Shown: positions 11,520-25,215 of the stretch, one piece after another
How the letters are laid out: each line of letters begins with the position of its first letter
How positions within the stretch are numbered: the first letter of the stretch is position 1
Origin: Symsagittifera roscoffensis
Taxonomy: Eukaryota > Xenacoelomorpha > Acoela > Convolutidae
DNA length: 64,000 bases
Direction: 5' to 3'
Assembly (NCBI RefSeq): GCF_963678635.1
Contig: NC_087067.1
Location: 4,223,072-4,287,071 of the forward strand
Position numbers and translations under genes: made by a program
The notes under the pieces: model-generated
What the model saw: only the letters and a program-made list of their open reading frames with translations
What the model was told of the DNA's origin: nothing
The model's database searches: none

Positions 11520-14500
11520 CATCAATTCGACCCGACACTTTTGATTCAATTCCTCGAATCTGATTATTTTATTTGGCCTCATAAGTAAATGCTCAAGTTC
11601 ATGTCTGGTGATGTGGAAGGGTTGGGGGTTAGGTTTGCGATAAGAATATCAACATGCGATAATTGCAAATTAACAAAAGGACTAGCAAACGAAACAATGG
11701 CATACATATGCTTCGACGGCATACATATGCTTGAAGTGATTTTTTTATGCATGCCAATTTCGATTTTTAAACAAAAACTTTTTGACGCAATGTTTTAAAC
11801 ATCTGAAAGATATTGATAACCCAAGCTCAAAATTAGAAAAGATAAGATACCTGTGATTATTTTTGTTCCGACTTTAGAAAAAAAAACGGAATTTTTAGGC
11901 TTGGGGATGTTTTTTAATCAGTCAATTTTCGATAAGCATGTATTTGCGATAAGCATGTATTTGCGATGAGCTTTTATGCCTATCAGGATGCAATAAATTC
12001 TTTCAAGTAGACAAATCTACCCTTCAAGTTGCTTGAAAGATTACCCGGAAATTAAAAAAAAATTTAATTAGTAAATGAAACAAATATTTTTATAAAATGC
12101 ATGGTTGATCACTAAAACCTTCAACCAAATTGCAGATTTGCAAAAAAGGAAGTAAAACGTCAATTTAGATTGCATTTGGAATCATCGTTGTGAATTTTGT
12201 GATAAAAAATGTCAAAGAAAACCAGGAAAATAACCAATTTGATGCTAAATTACGTTGAAAAATCAATTCGACCCGACACTTTTGATTCAATTCCTCGAAA
12301 CTGATTATTTTATTCCGCCTCATAGGCAAATGCTCAAGTTCTTGCCCGACGGTGGGAGGGGATGGGGGTTAGGTTTGCGATAAGCATATCAGCATGCGAT
12401 AATTGCAAATTAACAAACTGACTAGCAAACGAAACAATGGCATACATATGCTTTGACGGCATACGTTTGCTTCAAGTGATTTTTTATGCAGGCCAATTTC
12501 GAATTTTTAACAAAAATTTTTGACGGACTAATTTTGCCATCTGAACGATGTTAATAATTCAAGCTCAAAATTAGAAAAAATAAGATACCTGTGATTATTT
12601 TTATTCCGATTTTAGAAAAAAAAAGCGGAAAATTACGCTTGGGGTTGTTTTTTAATCAGTCAATTTTCGATAAGCATGTATTTGCGATAAGCATTTATGC
12701 CTATCAGGATGCGATAATTGCTTTCAAGTAGACAATTCTACCCTTCAAGTTGCTCGTAAAAATACTCGGAAAATTAAAAAGGCATATTAGTAAATGAAAC
12801 AAATAATTCTATAAAATGCATGGTTGATCACTAAAAATTTAAACCAAATTGCAGAATTGCAAAAAAGGAAGAAAAACGTCAATATAGATTGCAATTGGAC
12901 TCATTGTTGTGAACTTTGTGACACAAAATGGCAAAGAAAACCAGGAAAACAACCAATTGAGGCTAAATTACATTAAAAAGTCAACTCGACCCGACATTTT
13001 TGATTCAATTTCTCGAATCTGATTATTTTATTCCGCCTTATAGGTAAATGCTCAAGTTCTTGCCCGACTTTGGGAAGGAGTTGGGGGTTAGGTTTGCGAT
13101 AAGCATATCGGCATGCGATAATTGCAAATTAACAAACTGACTAGCAAACGAAACAATGGCATACTTATGCTTTGACGGCATACATTTGCTTCAAGTGATT
13201 TTTTTATGCCGGCCAATTTTGATTTTTTAACAAAACAATTTTGACGGATTGTTTTTGCCATCTGAAAGATTTTGATACCTTAAGCTCAAAATTAGAAAAA
13301 ATTATTGCTTTCAAGTAACGAAACTGGATCTATTTTTCTAAAAAATGCTGACTAACATGGCGCTGTTGCAGATAAACAAAATGACTAGCAAACGCAACAA
13401 TGGCATACATATGCTATGACAGCATACATTTGCTTGAAGTGATTTTTTATGCAGGCCAATTTCGATTTTTTAACAACACATTTTTGACGGAATGTTTTTC
13501 GCATCTGAAAGATATTGATACCTTCAGCTCAAAATTAGAAAACATAAGATACCTGTGATTAATTTTGTTCCCACTTTAGAAAAAAAAACGGAATAGTTAG
13601 GCTTGGGGTTGTTTTTTAAACAGCCAATTGTCGATAAGCATAAATTTGCGATAAGAATGTATGCCTATCAGGATGCGATAATTGCTTTCAAGTAGACAAA
13701 TCTACCCTTCAAGTTGCTTGAAAAATTACTCGGAAAATTAATTTATAAGTAAATGAAATAAATGTTTCTACAAAATGCATGGTTGATCACCAGAACCTTC
13801 AACCAAATTACAGATTTGCAAAAAAGAACTAAAACGTCAATTTAGATTGCAATTGGACTCATTGTTGTGAAATTTGTGACACAAAATGGCAAAGAAAACC
13901 AGGAAAACAACCAATTGAGGCTAAATTACATTAAAAAGTCAACTCGACCCGACATTTTTGATTCAATTTCTCGAATCTGATTGTTTTATTCCGCCTAAAT
14001 GCTCAAACTCTTGCCCGACGGTGGGGAGGAGATGGGGGTTAGGTTTGCGATAAGCATATCAGCATGCGATATTTGCAAATTAAGAAACTGACTAGCAAAC
14101 GAAACAATGGCATACATATGCTTTGACGGCATACATTTGCTTCAAGTGATTTTTTTAAGCCGGCCAATTTTGATTTTTTAACAGAACAATTTTGACGGAT
14201 TGTTTTTGCCATCTGAAAGATATTGATACCTTAAGCTCAAAATTAGAAAAGATTATTGCTTTCAAGTAACGAAACTGGATCTATTTTTCTAAAAAATGCT
14301 GACTAACACGGCGCTGCTGCAGATAAACAAAATGACTAGCAAACGCAACAATGGTATACATATGCTCTGACGGCATACATTTGCTTGAAGTGATTTTTTA
14401 TGCAGGCCAATTTCGATTTTTTAACAACACATTTTTGACGGAATGTTTTCAGCTCAAAATTAGAAAAAATAAGATACCTGTGATTAATTTTGTTCCAATT

Positions 14501-16130
14501 TTAGAAAAAAAACGGAATATTTAGGCTTGGGGTTGTTTTTTAATCAGCCAATTTTCGATAAGCATATATTTGCGATAAGAATGTATGCCTATCAGGATGC
14601 AATAATTGCTTTCAAGTAGACAAATCTACCCTTCAAGTTGCTTGAAAAGTTACTCGGAAAATTAATTTATTAGTAGATGAAATAAATATTTCTATAAAAT
14701 GCATGGTTGATCACTAAAACCTTCAACCAAACTGCAGATTTGCAAAAAGGAAGTAAAACGTCGTTTTAGATTGCATTTGGAATCATTGTTGTGAATTTTG
14801 TGACAAAATTGGCAAAGAAAACCAGGAAAATAACCAATTTGATGCTAAATTACATTGAAAAACCAATTCGAACCGACACTTTTGATTCAATTCCTTGAAA
14901 CTGATTCTTTTATTCCGCCTCATAGGTAAACGTACAAGTTCTTGCCCGACGGTGGGGAGGGGATGGGGGTTAGGTTTGCGATAAGCATATCAGCATGCGA
15001 TAATTGCAAATTAACAAACTGACTAGCAAACGAAACAATGGCATACATAAGCTTTGACGGCATACGTTTGCTTCAAGTGATTTTTTTATGCAGGCCAATT
15101 TCGAATTTCTAACAAAAATTTTTGACGGACTAATTTTGCCATCTGAACGATTTTAATAACTCAAGCTCAAAATTAGAAAAAATAAGATACCTGTGATTAT
15201 TTTTGTTCCGACTTAAGAAAAAAAAAGGATTATTTTATTCCGCCTAATAGGTAAATATTAAAGTTCTTGCCCGACGGTGGGGAGGAGATGGGGTTAGGTT
15301 TGCGATAAGCATATCAGCATGCGATAATTGCAAATTAACAAACTGACTAGCAAACGAAACAATGGCAATGGCATACATATGCTTTGACGGCATACATTTG
15401 CTTCAAGTGATTTTTTATGCCGGCCAATTTTGATTTTTTAACAAAAACAATTTTGACGGATTGTTTTTGCCATCTGAAAGATATTGATACCTTAAGCTCA
15501 AAATTAGAAAAGATTATTGCTTTCAAGTAACGAAACTGGATCTATTTTTCTAAAAAATGCTGGCTAACATGGCGCTGTTGCAGATAAACAAAATGACTAG
15601 CAAATGGCATACATATGCGCTGACGGCATACATTTGCTTGAAGTGATTTTTTATGCAGGCCAATTTCGATTTTTTAACAAAACATTTTTGACGGAATGTT
15701 TTTGGCATCTGAAAGATATTGTTACCTTCAGCTCAAAATTAGAAAAAATAAGATACCTGTAATTAATTTTGTTCCGCCTTTAGAAAAAAAACGGAATATT
15801 TAGGCTTGGGGATGTTTTTTAATCAGCCAGTTGTCGATAAGCATATATTTGCGATAAGAATGTATGCCTATCAGGATGCGATAATTGCTTTCAAGTAGAC
15901 AAATCTACCCTTGGAGTTGCTAGAAAAGTTACTAGGAAAATTACTTTATTAGTAAATGAAACAATTATTTCTATAAAATTCATGGTTGATCACTAAATCC
16001 TTCGACCAAATTGCAGATTTGCAAAAAGGAAGTAACTCGTCAATTTGGATTGCATTTGGGCTCATTGTTGTGAATTTTGTAACAGAAAGAGGGCAAAGAA
16101 AACCTGGAAAATAACCAATTGAGGCTAAAT
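11520..16130. repeat. 4.6-kb higher-order tandem array, units of ~720-960 bp
   Basis: Units begin with 'caattcgacccgacactttt' or a close variant near 11520, 12261, 12980, 13938 and 14862, with a truncated junction near 15225. Units 1 and 2 are simple (about 740 and 718 bp). Units starting at 12980, 13938 and about 15225 are compound (about 958, 924 and 905 bp), with a second partial copy joined through 'acgaaactggatctattttt' and 'atgactagcaaa'. Every unit contains 'ggttaggtttgcgataagca' and 'acaatggcatac'. Each also holds an R500-derived segment ('tttttgacgga', 'agctcaaaattag', 'acctgtgatta', 'gttccgacttta'). No coding frame persists between copies, which argues against a gene family. Confidence 0.9.
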
Positions 16131-18111
16131 TACATAAAAAAATACTTAGTTTAGAACTGCCCCATCAGAATAGTTTCCTTTTCTGTTAACATCAATCTAA
16201 ATTGGTAATAAAATTTTTCGTTCATCCTAAAATGATAAAAAATGAGAATTAAAATTACGAAACTGGATCTATATTTCTAAAAAAAATTGTCTAACATGGC
16301 ATAGACTAAGTACTTGACAAACAAACGAAACAATGGCCGCTAATTTCAAAACTTTTGTTTTTCCTGTTTTTTGTTAATAGTTTTTGCTTCTACGTAAACT
16401 TTTTAAATAGGAGTCCAAGTGCGTTCGGAATTGTCGTTTAAACCAAGTTTTGCATTTTCCCCCTTTTCTTCATTTGGGGGGCGATATAACCAAAAATAAC
16501 CTGTGTTGACCAAAATGTGCAACCATAGTCTTTTTCCATGCAAATCATGCATGGATGTGTATGGTTGCGCGTTATCTTCTATGGTGGGCAAACATAGAAT
16601 AGACTGAAGGTTAGTTTTTTTTCTGAGTGAACGCAATTATCGCATGTAAATGGAACAATTTAAAAAATTAGTGAGCGAAAAAAGACGGTGTACTGTTAAT
16701 GGAAACCCTCCTACGATATAGAAAATAATCAAAGATTTACGCATTCAGCATTCAGGTGATTAAAGCAGTTTTTTCTAATCTAATTTGTCCATATGGAAAC
16801 AAAATTCGTCTTTTTTTTAACTAAGGTAACACCGTGCTGTGGTTTAGAATGCTGCTGAAAAACGAATATTTTTATTTAGAAAAAGGAACCTTGAAAAATG
16901 TTTTTTTTATTAAAGTTTTTGGGGCAAAAAGAAACAATTAGCAGAAGAATGGATTAGCAAATTATGATCAGATTAGCAAAATTATGATCAGATAACAAAT
17001 ATGCTGCGCTTAGAAAAAATCCAAAATCTCTATTTTCCTACTTTGCCTTTTCCAATTGAGAAATATTTAAATTGAAGCTGTAATCGGATTGAAAAACTAC
17101 AACTTGGGTTTCTAAAGTGCTCTAGTTCTCTAATTTATTGACTTAGAGTTCATTGAATAATGTTGAAGAAAATTCTTTATTTTGCAGTCGTTACGTTTTG
17201 ATCTTCGAGAATTCTCAAAATCTGAACATCGTCACAGGAACCACGATTGTTTGTAATCTTTCAGTTAGTTTATTCATTTAGACAAAAAAAAAGAGGAAGA
17301 AGTGAAATTATGAGGTAAGATTGGGTTCTCAAACTTGAGTTTTGTCAAGAATACTTTTTTGAAATACAAAAAATTTTTAAAAAAATGTTTTATATTCTCA
17401 TTAAAGACTTCAAACGACTTCAATTGTGTTTTTACTACTTCAAGCCAGTATTTATATCAACTGAAAACAAGAGTTCCTAGAAAATTGCTAGAAAATTTCC
17501 TAGAAAAATTTTTCTGCTGCTCATTTATAGAAAAAATTGACAAAGGGACTTGATATTTCAGTTTTTTGAAGAAAATGAAAGGATCATACAAGTAAGGTCT
17601 TATTTGTTTTTGTACAAGCAGTTGCTGATTGAGATTTATGATGTTTCATTGCAAGCTCACTGGTCTTATTTCTTGGACAAAACGCTGCAACAGCAATCAA
17701 TTTTTTCCAAAGTTACGGGGGTTTAATAGGCAAAAAAAATTTTCTTGATTTAAAATGACCGGTATCCATTGTTACTAGAAGTTGAGTGAGAAAAGTTTTT
17801 GAGTGGCTAACGAGTTTTTGCAAAACTTTTATTGGTGTCTTTGTCAACCATTGTTAACCTGAACTAATTGAGACTAGCTATATGGCAGTTGGGTATTCAA
17901 ATTTTCCTTGCATACTTTCGAAGAGAAAAAAAAAGCGAAAACAGTGTTGTCACCGGTTTCTCTACTAAGTTCCGCAGAAATTTCACTGCCTCAAAAATAA
18001 TTTACATCCTATTGAATAGAAAACAACAACAAGAATGCTCTTATCAGGGTAAAACTTTCAAGTTCCCGACTTCATTTTGTAATTCCAATGGGTAGTACGA
18101 AATAAAACATT
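16131..18111. other. AT-rich stretch, no gene seen; array edge fragment at 16255-16330
   Basis: At 16255-16330 'acgaaactggatctatattt' and 'aaacgaaacaatggc' repeat parts of the tandem array as a degraded outlier. The remainder has no recognisable coding region. Confidence 0.5.
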
Positions 18112-18450
18112 AAAAATAATTGATGAAATTTCGAAAAAAAAAAATGAAAAAGTCAGTTTTGAAAAAAGTTCGGAGGTTTTTTGAAATCATCCACCTACAC
18201 GTTATGTTAAGTACAAAGTGAAATATTTAGCATACTGAAAAAATTAAAAGGACAAAAAGCATGCCTCAATTCAATCTGGAACGATTTCTACATCGGATTG
18301 AATCTCCGCTTACTCGTTTATAGCATGAAACTTACCGCTCGTTGATTGGCAATTTGGCAATGTTTAAACCCCAATAACTTTATTTTTTTTTGAATTTTTG
18401 TTTTGAAAATTGTCAGTTAAAAAGTCGAAATTTGTCTGCAGAAAAAATTC
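18112..18450 (-). repeat. R500 repeat, internal part
   Basis: On the minus strand it keeps 'gactttttaactgacaattt'-like, 'ccaaattgccaatca'-like, 'agcggagattcaatccg' and 'aaatcgttccagattga' blocks in R500 order. Both termini are missing or decayed. Confidence 0.6.
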
Positions 18451-18634
18451 TAGCCCTAGTACAGCTTATCCATCATTTTCTTTGAAAATACCTAAACAAT
18501 AAAAAAAATTGCTTACAACGCGTTTTAGGGCAAATTAAAAAATAAGAGGATTTTTTTTCATTGTCACGCGGCGGGAGTGAAACCAAAAAAAATTTTTTTT
18601 CTTGTTTCGAATGAAAATGATGGAGTACACACGC

Positions 18635-18905
18635 TCCTTTTCAGGCCAATTTCGGTTTTTTGGCGGAAATTTTTTTTACCCACGGAAAGATATACAAACC
18701 TTAATCTCAAAATTAGTTCTCAAGTTTAGTACAGACGTGATACCTGTGATTATTTTTGTTCCGACTTTAGAAAAACTTTTGTTTTCGACTTTTTAACAAA
18801 GCATTTATCAAGGAAATTTTTTTGATACCATTTGACAGAGATTTTGTAGTCTTGAGCTGATAAAATCACCTTCAATTGTTTTTTTTGTTGGGTTTTGGAA
18901 GTTAT
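18635..18905 (+). repeat. Fragment related to the tandem array and R500
   Basis: 'caggccaatttcggtttttt', 'atctcaaaattag' and 'gatacctgtgattatttttg' match the R500-like segment of the 11.5-16.1 kb array. This is followed by a second weaker copy of the same blocks from about 18780. Confidence 0.6.
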
Positions 18906-19185
18906 AATTTTGGCCCATTTAGGATAATTTTAGGATGATAGGTAAGCGGCGGAATAAAACGTTCCAAGTTATTGTTGATCTTTTTGGTATAATATGAGAT
19001 GCATAACTCTTGCCTTCAGGTTTTTCTTTATTATTTTGTCCTTAGAAGTCTTGTTTCTTCACGTAAGCCGTTTCTGTACGTTTTGTTTTCAAATCAAGCA
19101 CAATAAAAAAATACGATTTAAACTTTTGCAAATTGAATCCCACAATTGCAAATTTATTTTTATAGACCCACAAAAGTTTATGCCT

Positions 19186-19546
19186 CAGAGCGGATTTAGG
19201 GGGAGGGGGCGGGGAGGACGCTTTTTCTCATGGATTCGACCACCTGCCGACACCTGCTTTGTGCTTTTTTGAGATATCCATTTTTGGCTGACCGTAAAAT
19301 TTTTGTAAGGCGCCAAAATAAACAAATTCTGAGGAGGAGCTATTTGTTTGTCAAAATCTTCCAAAAAGTGCCAAAGAACGTCTTTTTCAAAAATTTGCCT
19401 GCGGCACTGAAAATTTGGTAAAAACGGGGTCTTTATAGTGATTTGGGAGAGCTCAGAAATTCAAGTTGGTCGACCTAAAAAAACGTCGACGGAATGTTCA
19501 AAACTTTTCTGAAAATCTCTCCTCGAGAAATTTCTAGATCCTTGCC
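19186..19546 (+). mobile_element. hAT-type MITE, diverged copy
   Basis: It starts CAGAGCGGATTTAGGGGG and ends with 'ctagatccttgcc', a worn counterpart of the terminal repeat. The interior matches the copy at 63014 ('gagatatccatttttggctg', 'ttggcgcc'-like, 'gggagctcag', 'gtcgacctaaaaaaa'). It is non-coding; short frames across it are fortuitous. Confidence 0.7.
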
Positions 19547-20793
19547 TAAGAGTATATGATAATTTAAGCTATTGATTTCAATAAAAAAGAATTTCGAACT
19601 ACTAAAAAACTTTGGTACAAAATGAAAACTTTTTCATCTGTTTTTTTTTAGTTCCCATATATAGTTAGTTTTGTTATAGATATAATTTTTTCGTCAACAG
19701 TTTCCAAAAAACAAAGAAAATTTGCAAGTTTCTGTAGTATTTTACAAGTTTTAACAAAATTGATGCTAAGCTACGAAAACGAGAACGATAATCATGAAAG
19801 GATTCTGTTATTGTAAACAACGTTCAGTTCGATGGACAAATACTGATGAGTTTTTGAGGAATATTTCATATTTTTTTTTGGTGATAGGTATATGGCCTTT
19901 TCAAGCAGACGACACTTGAAACAGGCAAATAAAACAAATCATTTGAACTAAAAGAACATTTGGGTGAAAGAACGCTTCCCTTCATTTCAAGCATATATCA
20001 AATAACTTGCAGAAAAAAGTAATTTGACAGCCAAAACGCGTAGTTGCGCTCTAATGGTTCTGTGCGAAAGCCAAAACTTTAAACGTAAAAGCTAACAAAA
20101 TTTTAAAAACCCCAAAAAAAGCCAGTTTATACCATTTTAATTCTATTTTGACTGACAAAATTGCCTGTTTTGTATACTAACGATTATTGAAGAAATTACA
20201 GCAAATAATAAATGACATTTAAAGTTCAAAGTTATTCTGTTTGCGCACCAACAGAAATCGCAATTGGCCAGAAAAAAAAACGAAAAAAAATTGAATGATA
20301 GTTTTGTTAAAATCAACTCTCGTGGAAATTTTAGAAAGCTAGCAATAACCAATTTATAAAGCACTACTGAAAACACAAAGAAAAAACAACTAATGAGTCA
20401 AGTTTTCGCAAGATTCCAGATTTTTTTCTTTGATAAAACCTAATAAAAATAAAACTGAGAGCAAAAAAATAAAGAGTCATTATAAAATTCTATTTTATAG
20501 CAAAAGAAAAGACATTGATGACACATAAACCAAAATTAAACAATGGATAACAATTAGCAAAAAACATGCCCAGAATTCATAACAACAAACATCTGTGGAG
20601 TTTATATTACAATAGCAACTCTTTAAAAAAGTCTTTGGGTTGTAATGTCTTAAGGAATTACGTATTAAAAAAACTTAATCCGGCAAAAAGTGAACTTCTA
20701 CTAATGTTTTTTTTTTGTTTAAAAGCTATACTTTGAAAAAATGTGTTTTTTTTTGGACACAAAAAACTTATCAAAACCATTGCTATTTCCAAA
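19547..20793. other. AT-rich stretch, no gene seen
   Basis: Long A runs and many stops. I see nothing recognisable. Confidence 0.45.
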
Positions 20794-21360
20794 TGCGGCG
20801 AGAACTCAAAATACGGTAACTACAGACGAAATTTTTTGCGGCCAATTTTAACTACGATGTTTGAACCGGTTAAATGCGTTCGGATTACTTACTTTTTTTT
20901 CAAAAATGTTTAACTCTAGCGTTGAAACAGTTCGCCTACTATAACAAAAAGTCTACAATTGATGAAATATTGAGTATAATTGAAAATTTTATCGACTGTT
21001 TGCAAAAAAAAAATTTCAGTGGTATGTTTTCATGTTTTGATGAATCGAAAGCGTTTGATACAGTCAAAAAAAATTTCTAATGTTTTCTAGTTTCCGTTGG
21101 TTTGAGAAGACCCATTAGATATACCACAGTTGTGCCTTTAAGACTATGTGTCCAAAATGAAACAAAAAAAAACAGACTCAAAACCAATTGAGTTCGTAAA
21201 TCCAGAGGTTCAATTTTGAGTCTGTTCTGTTTCTGATCCAGCTGTATGGCTCTAAAAAAATGGCGGTAAGCAAAAGCAAAGCATTTTTTTTAGTTTAGAA
21301 AAAAAAACGACTAATTTCTGGTATCGATGGATGACATAGAGCTGGATTGTTCTCCGGAAA
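20794..21360 (+). pseudogene. Decayed non-LTR (LINE) reverse transcriptase
   Basis: A translated frame around 20794-20865 gives GNYRRNFLRPILTTMFE, resembling the 'NYRPISLLP...SKIFE' block of Jockey/CR1/L2-type reverse transcriptases. A second frame, about 20925-21075, gives KKSTIDEILSIIENFIDCL and ESKAFDTVKKNF, the 'KSTxxAI...' and 'DlSKAFDTV' blocks. The usual aspartate before SKAFDTV reads as E. Further on, frames near 21205-21245 (ESVLFLIQLYGS) and 21325-21345 (MDDIEL) look like the 'GSxLGPLLFLIYIND' and 'xADDT' blocks. The pieces sit in different frames with stops between, so the element is dead. No endonuclease domain was recognised upstream. Confidence 0.65.
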
Positions 21361-24300
21361 TAAAGTATTTAGCAAAAACTAGAGAAAATTTTTAGATTTC
21401 AAAAAATATATCACGAAATTTAACAAAAAATTGGCAAAATTATCACCAAAATTGTAGTACTACAAAATGTATATTCAATATGGTAGCCTAGTTTGACTTT
21501 ACATGTATTTGATTGAACTGAGCCAGTTAGTCAGTATTGTGGTTTTATTTATGGGTCAAAAGATTTATAGGTCTCTTTAATACAGACTAACTTCAACAAA
21601 ACAAAATGTTGCAAAACTTTGAAGAAGTTTACTCTCAAGACAATCTAGACTTGGTGAATTTATTTTGGTTGTTTCTTTTTTTTCTTTCTCTTATTAGGGG
21701 TACTTTGCAGTAGTTAGAGGTTGGTTATATTGAGCACGAAATTTGTTCGTTAAATGCTTTTAAGCATCTATGTTCTTTTTGGCCAATAATTCGGACATTT
21801 TCTTTCTTAATATCAGAATGTTTAGAAGGGGTAAAAACTTGCTCAGAGGCGTCTTATTGACGGTAAATTGCCTTTTGACGACATCCCAAGTTGGTTTGTA
21901 CTAGTTTTTTTCTCAATCTAGAGTTTTTTCTCAAATTTAGACTGGCAATGTTTGAAAATTAAAAATGATCATTCATGGGTTTGATTGCAAGTTTTACCTG
22001 AACAATCATAATTTCAATTTCAACTTTATCGAGAAAAAACATTAACTTACAATAAAGCAGTTAAGATTTTAGTTCTGCGGAAAAATAAAATTTAGTGCCA
22101 ATAAATTTTTATAACGAAAGATGAGCATATGAACTGTTCTTTTTTATATATGACAATTCGCTGTTGGTAGTTGATTATTAAAAAATTTTCGCCGGCTGAT
22201 ACTCCTCATTATTCTGCCTTCGTCTCGGGTTTAAATCAAGGCTCTTTTGATTTTTTTCTTTCTTATCCCGTATTGTGTATGCAAGTGGTTTCTTTGGAGT
22301 TTAGATAACGTTTTTGAAAGAAACAAAACGTGGCGATTGCTGCAACGTTTGTATAATGTCTTTTTTTGTGTTTTTCTTTTTTGTTGTTGTTGCTGCGGCA
22401 ATTTTCAAATTATACTACAAATAAAAAACACAATAATTAATGCAGCTTAAAAAGAATCAAGATTTGATATTTGCACTTATAAAAAACGATTTTTTTTCTA
22501 TTCAACAAACCGACATGCGAGAATTGGTTAATTGCTTTGTCTGAAAGCAAAATATACTTTTTCTCTTTTGTTTCTAATGGAAATTAATTTCTTTGTTGCA
22601 ATGACAAACGAAACACGACGAAATCGATCGCTGTTCTGCCAATTTATTCCTGTGGTAAGTTTCTATCCTTTTGACACTCTTTTGAGTTTAATTGTCTTTA
22701 AAAAGAAGTCAATTAGTTCAATGTTTTAAAAATCTTTATACCAAGGTCATTTTGACTACCTTGTCTTATCTGGTTTTTAACCTTTTGCTGGTTCTTACAT
22801 ATATCAGCATAAAAGAAGAAAAAACAGCATACCGTTTTCTGATTGCCTCAAAAAACATCTTGACTTTTTATAAACATAATTACGCAATAATTCTCAAAAT
22901 GCTGATCTAACTCTTCTATATGAAACCATTTACTGTTTAATAGAACAAGCATTACACCTCTGACAAGTTTTTTTTCCCACTGAAGCCTTTGGTCACAAAA
23001 CTGCTGTATTTTTTACAGGAAGTTAAGGTGCCTAGCTTAGATGGGTATCTCATTAAAAAAGAAAAACCATTAAAAAGTTTTGGGTTTAACTAAATCAACT
23101 AGCTTGACGTCTTATATTTTTTCAAGAATTGGTGTTTCTACAAGGCTGACATCTCAATTAAATTTACAAAGCATACCTTTTTTGGTTTGATTAATCCAAT
23201 ATTGTTTGTACAATTTTCGCGTTTCCATTCGAACTAGAGAAAAGGCCGTGCTTTTTTTACGGCCTGATTAACCCAACGTTGAAAAGGCACAAGAAAAAGT
23301 CAATAATTCGATTCGCCCCGTCCGTACTTTGATTGACATTTTCTGCCTTTAGCCATTATTCGGTACATTATGGAGACTTCTAGGCTCTAGGTGTAGTTTT
23401 TGCGTTCTTTATTACTCTCAGTTTCACTGATCACGTTGAAAACTCTACAAACCCTGAAAAAATTTTATTTGTAATGATACGATACAATAATGCTCAAAAT
23501 TAAGAAAAAAAACAACGGTTTCAGTAGAACTGCATGATTATCTTTGATATAAATACCCTCATTTAAATAGTGTTTGTTTTCATGTTTCCGTTTGTCCGGC
23601 TTGTTGAGACTTTCTGAAAAAATTTTTGTCTCTGAGGAAAATGAAATTTTTAAACATATATAAACGCGATTGCCATGAAATATGTAATCGGATTAGCGAA
23701 TCATTACCTAATTTGAGACTACATAAGGAAGTCAGTGTATTCTTTTAAGAATGTCATCAAATTTTGACTATCCTAATTGTCAATCTAACGTTTTTTTTGT
23801 AGTTTTCTGCCAAAAATAATAAGGTCGTAAATATTTGGTAAATTTACTTTAGAAGTATAACAGAAAACTTAAATCCAATCGCAAGCGCTGCTTACAAACA
23901 AAAGTAACGGAAAAACGGCAAAATAATTAATTACCCAGTAAAGAATACAAAATGTTCATATGTTGTTCAAAAGGTGTTTTACATCTGAAAACCATTTTAA
24001 TCTACTTAAATTACAAAGCCATAAATAATAAATTCCTACTCTGAAAATTATTGTTTTAATTCAGTTTGGATTCCCAAAGCTTGAAAATTCAGATTAATTT
24101 GTTCACGTTTTTATTACTATTAAAAGATCACGATTGTCAACAAAATGCAGGAAAAAACTAGTTTGATTATTTTTCTTTTTCTGTCATGTAATTTTAGTTT
24201 AATTCGTATTTGCTTCTTCATTTTAAATATACTTACCTGCAGGTTTTTTAACATCCCCTACAATCCTAAAGATTTATATTGAACACACTTCCCATTAAAT

Positions 24301-25079
24301 TTTTTTAAACTTCATTGGCTCCTAAACTCCGCTTATTTTCATCAACATTTCAAATATGCCAAACACGTCCAATTAGTGCTCTAATTTTTTGCCGTTGATT
24401 TCCCTTTTTTACAATAACATTTTTATAATTATCCATGCTGCGAGGAGAATTATGGAGACAAGACAAATTAGTTATTCGTACGAAAGGACATTTAGCCAAT
24501 TTTTTTCATTAAGAGATATTTTCTCAAAAAAAATATATTCAAAGCGGAAATTCTAAAACTTGGTTGGAAACTTTCTCCTGTTAGCGGTTATGTTCAAATT
24601 ATTTTTCTCATTATACAAAAAATTATAATCGGAGCAAATTATCAGAATACATTTCCTGTTCATTTTCCTTATTTCATTTTACAAATAAGTGTATATACTC
24701 GATGTCAAAAAACTCAATCGTTGTCAAAAACTAGTTAGATCCGTGAAACTGATTTTTATTGAGATTTGACCAACTTCGCTTTAATTTATATTCAGTTTGA
24801 GGCTGCTATTATGAACGGGTATGTTTTTTTTAGTTTTCCGAGCAACTCGGTTTTGGCTGATTTTGGTTTCTACTCCTAGTGGTTGATAATTATCGCTGCT
24901 TTGTGGAAAGTTCGAAACAAGCCATTGCCACTTCAGGCAGTGGGATAACGCCATTTTAACAATGATCAGCTGGCATTGACGAATCAGCGTTGAAAGTCTT
25001 TGCTCTGAATCAAAAAGATGACAAAGTTAGGTTATCGTTGTTATAATGAGAGGCCTGCCTACCTGGGTTGACAAAAAAA

Positions 25080-25215
25080 ATGCTTTTCATACAATTCCAT
25101 AATATGGAAAAAACGCTTTTCATACAATTCCATACAATTCCATAGAATAAAAAAATCTTATGAAAATCATATGATAACCATTTTTTCCATTCAATCGAAT
25201 GGTATGGTAAAAAAA
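25080..25215. repeat. Local repeats of CTTTTCATACAATTCCATA
   Basis: 'cttttcatacaattccata' occurs twice within 50 bp, with inverted-looking partners ('tatggaaaaaac', 'ggtatggtaaaaaaa'). Related 'atgcttatcatacaat' motifs appear at 60730-60880 and 61400-61445. I cannot define element ends. Confidence 0.45.

Noticed and set aside
22247-22910. Three overlapping hydrophobic short frames that might suggest a membrane protein
   Set aside because: The F/L/C/K-rich composition comes from T/A-rich DNA. The frames differ, lack splice signals I could defend and show no known motif.
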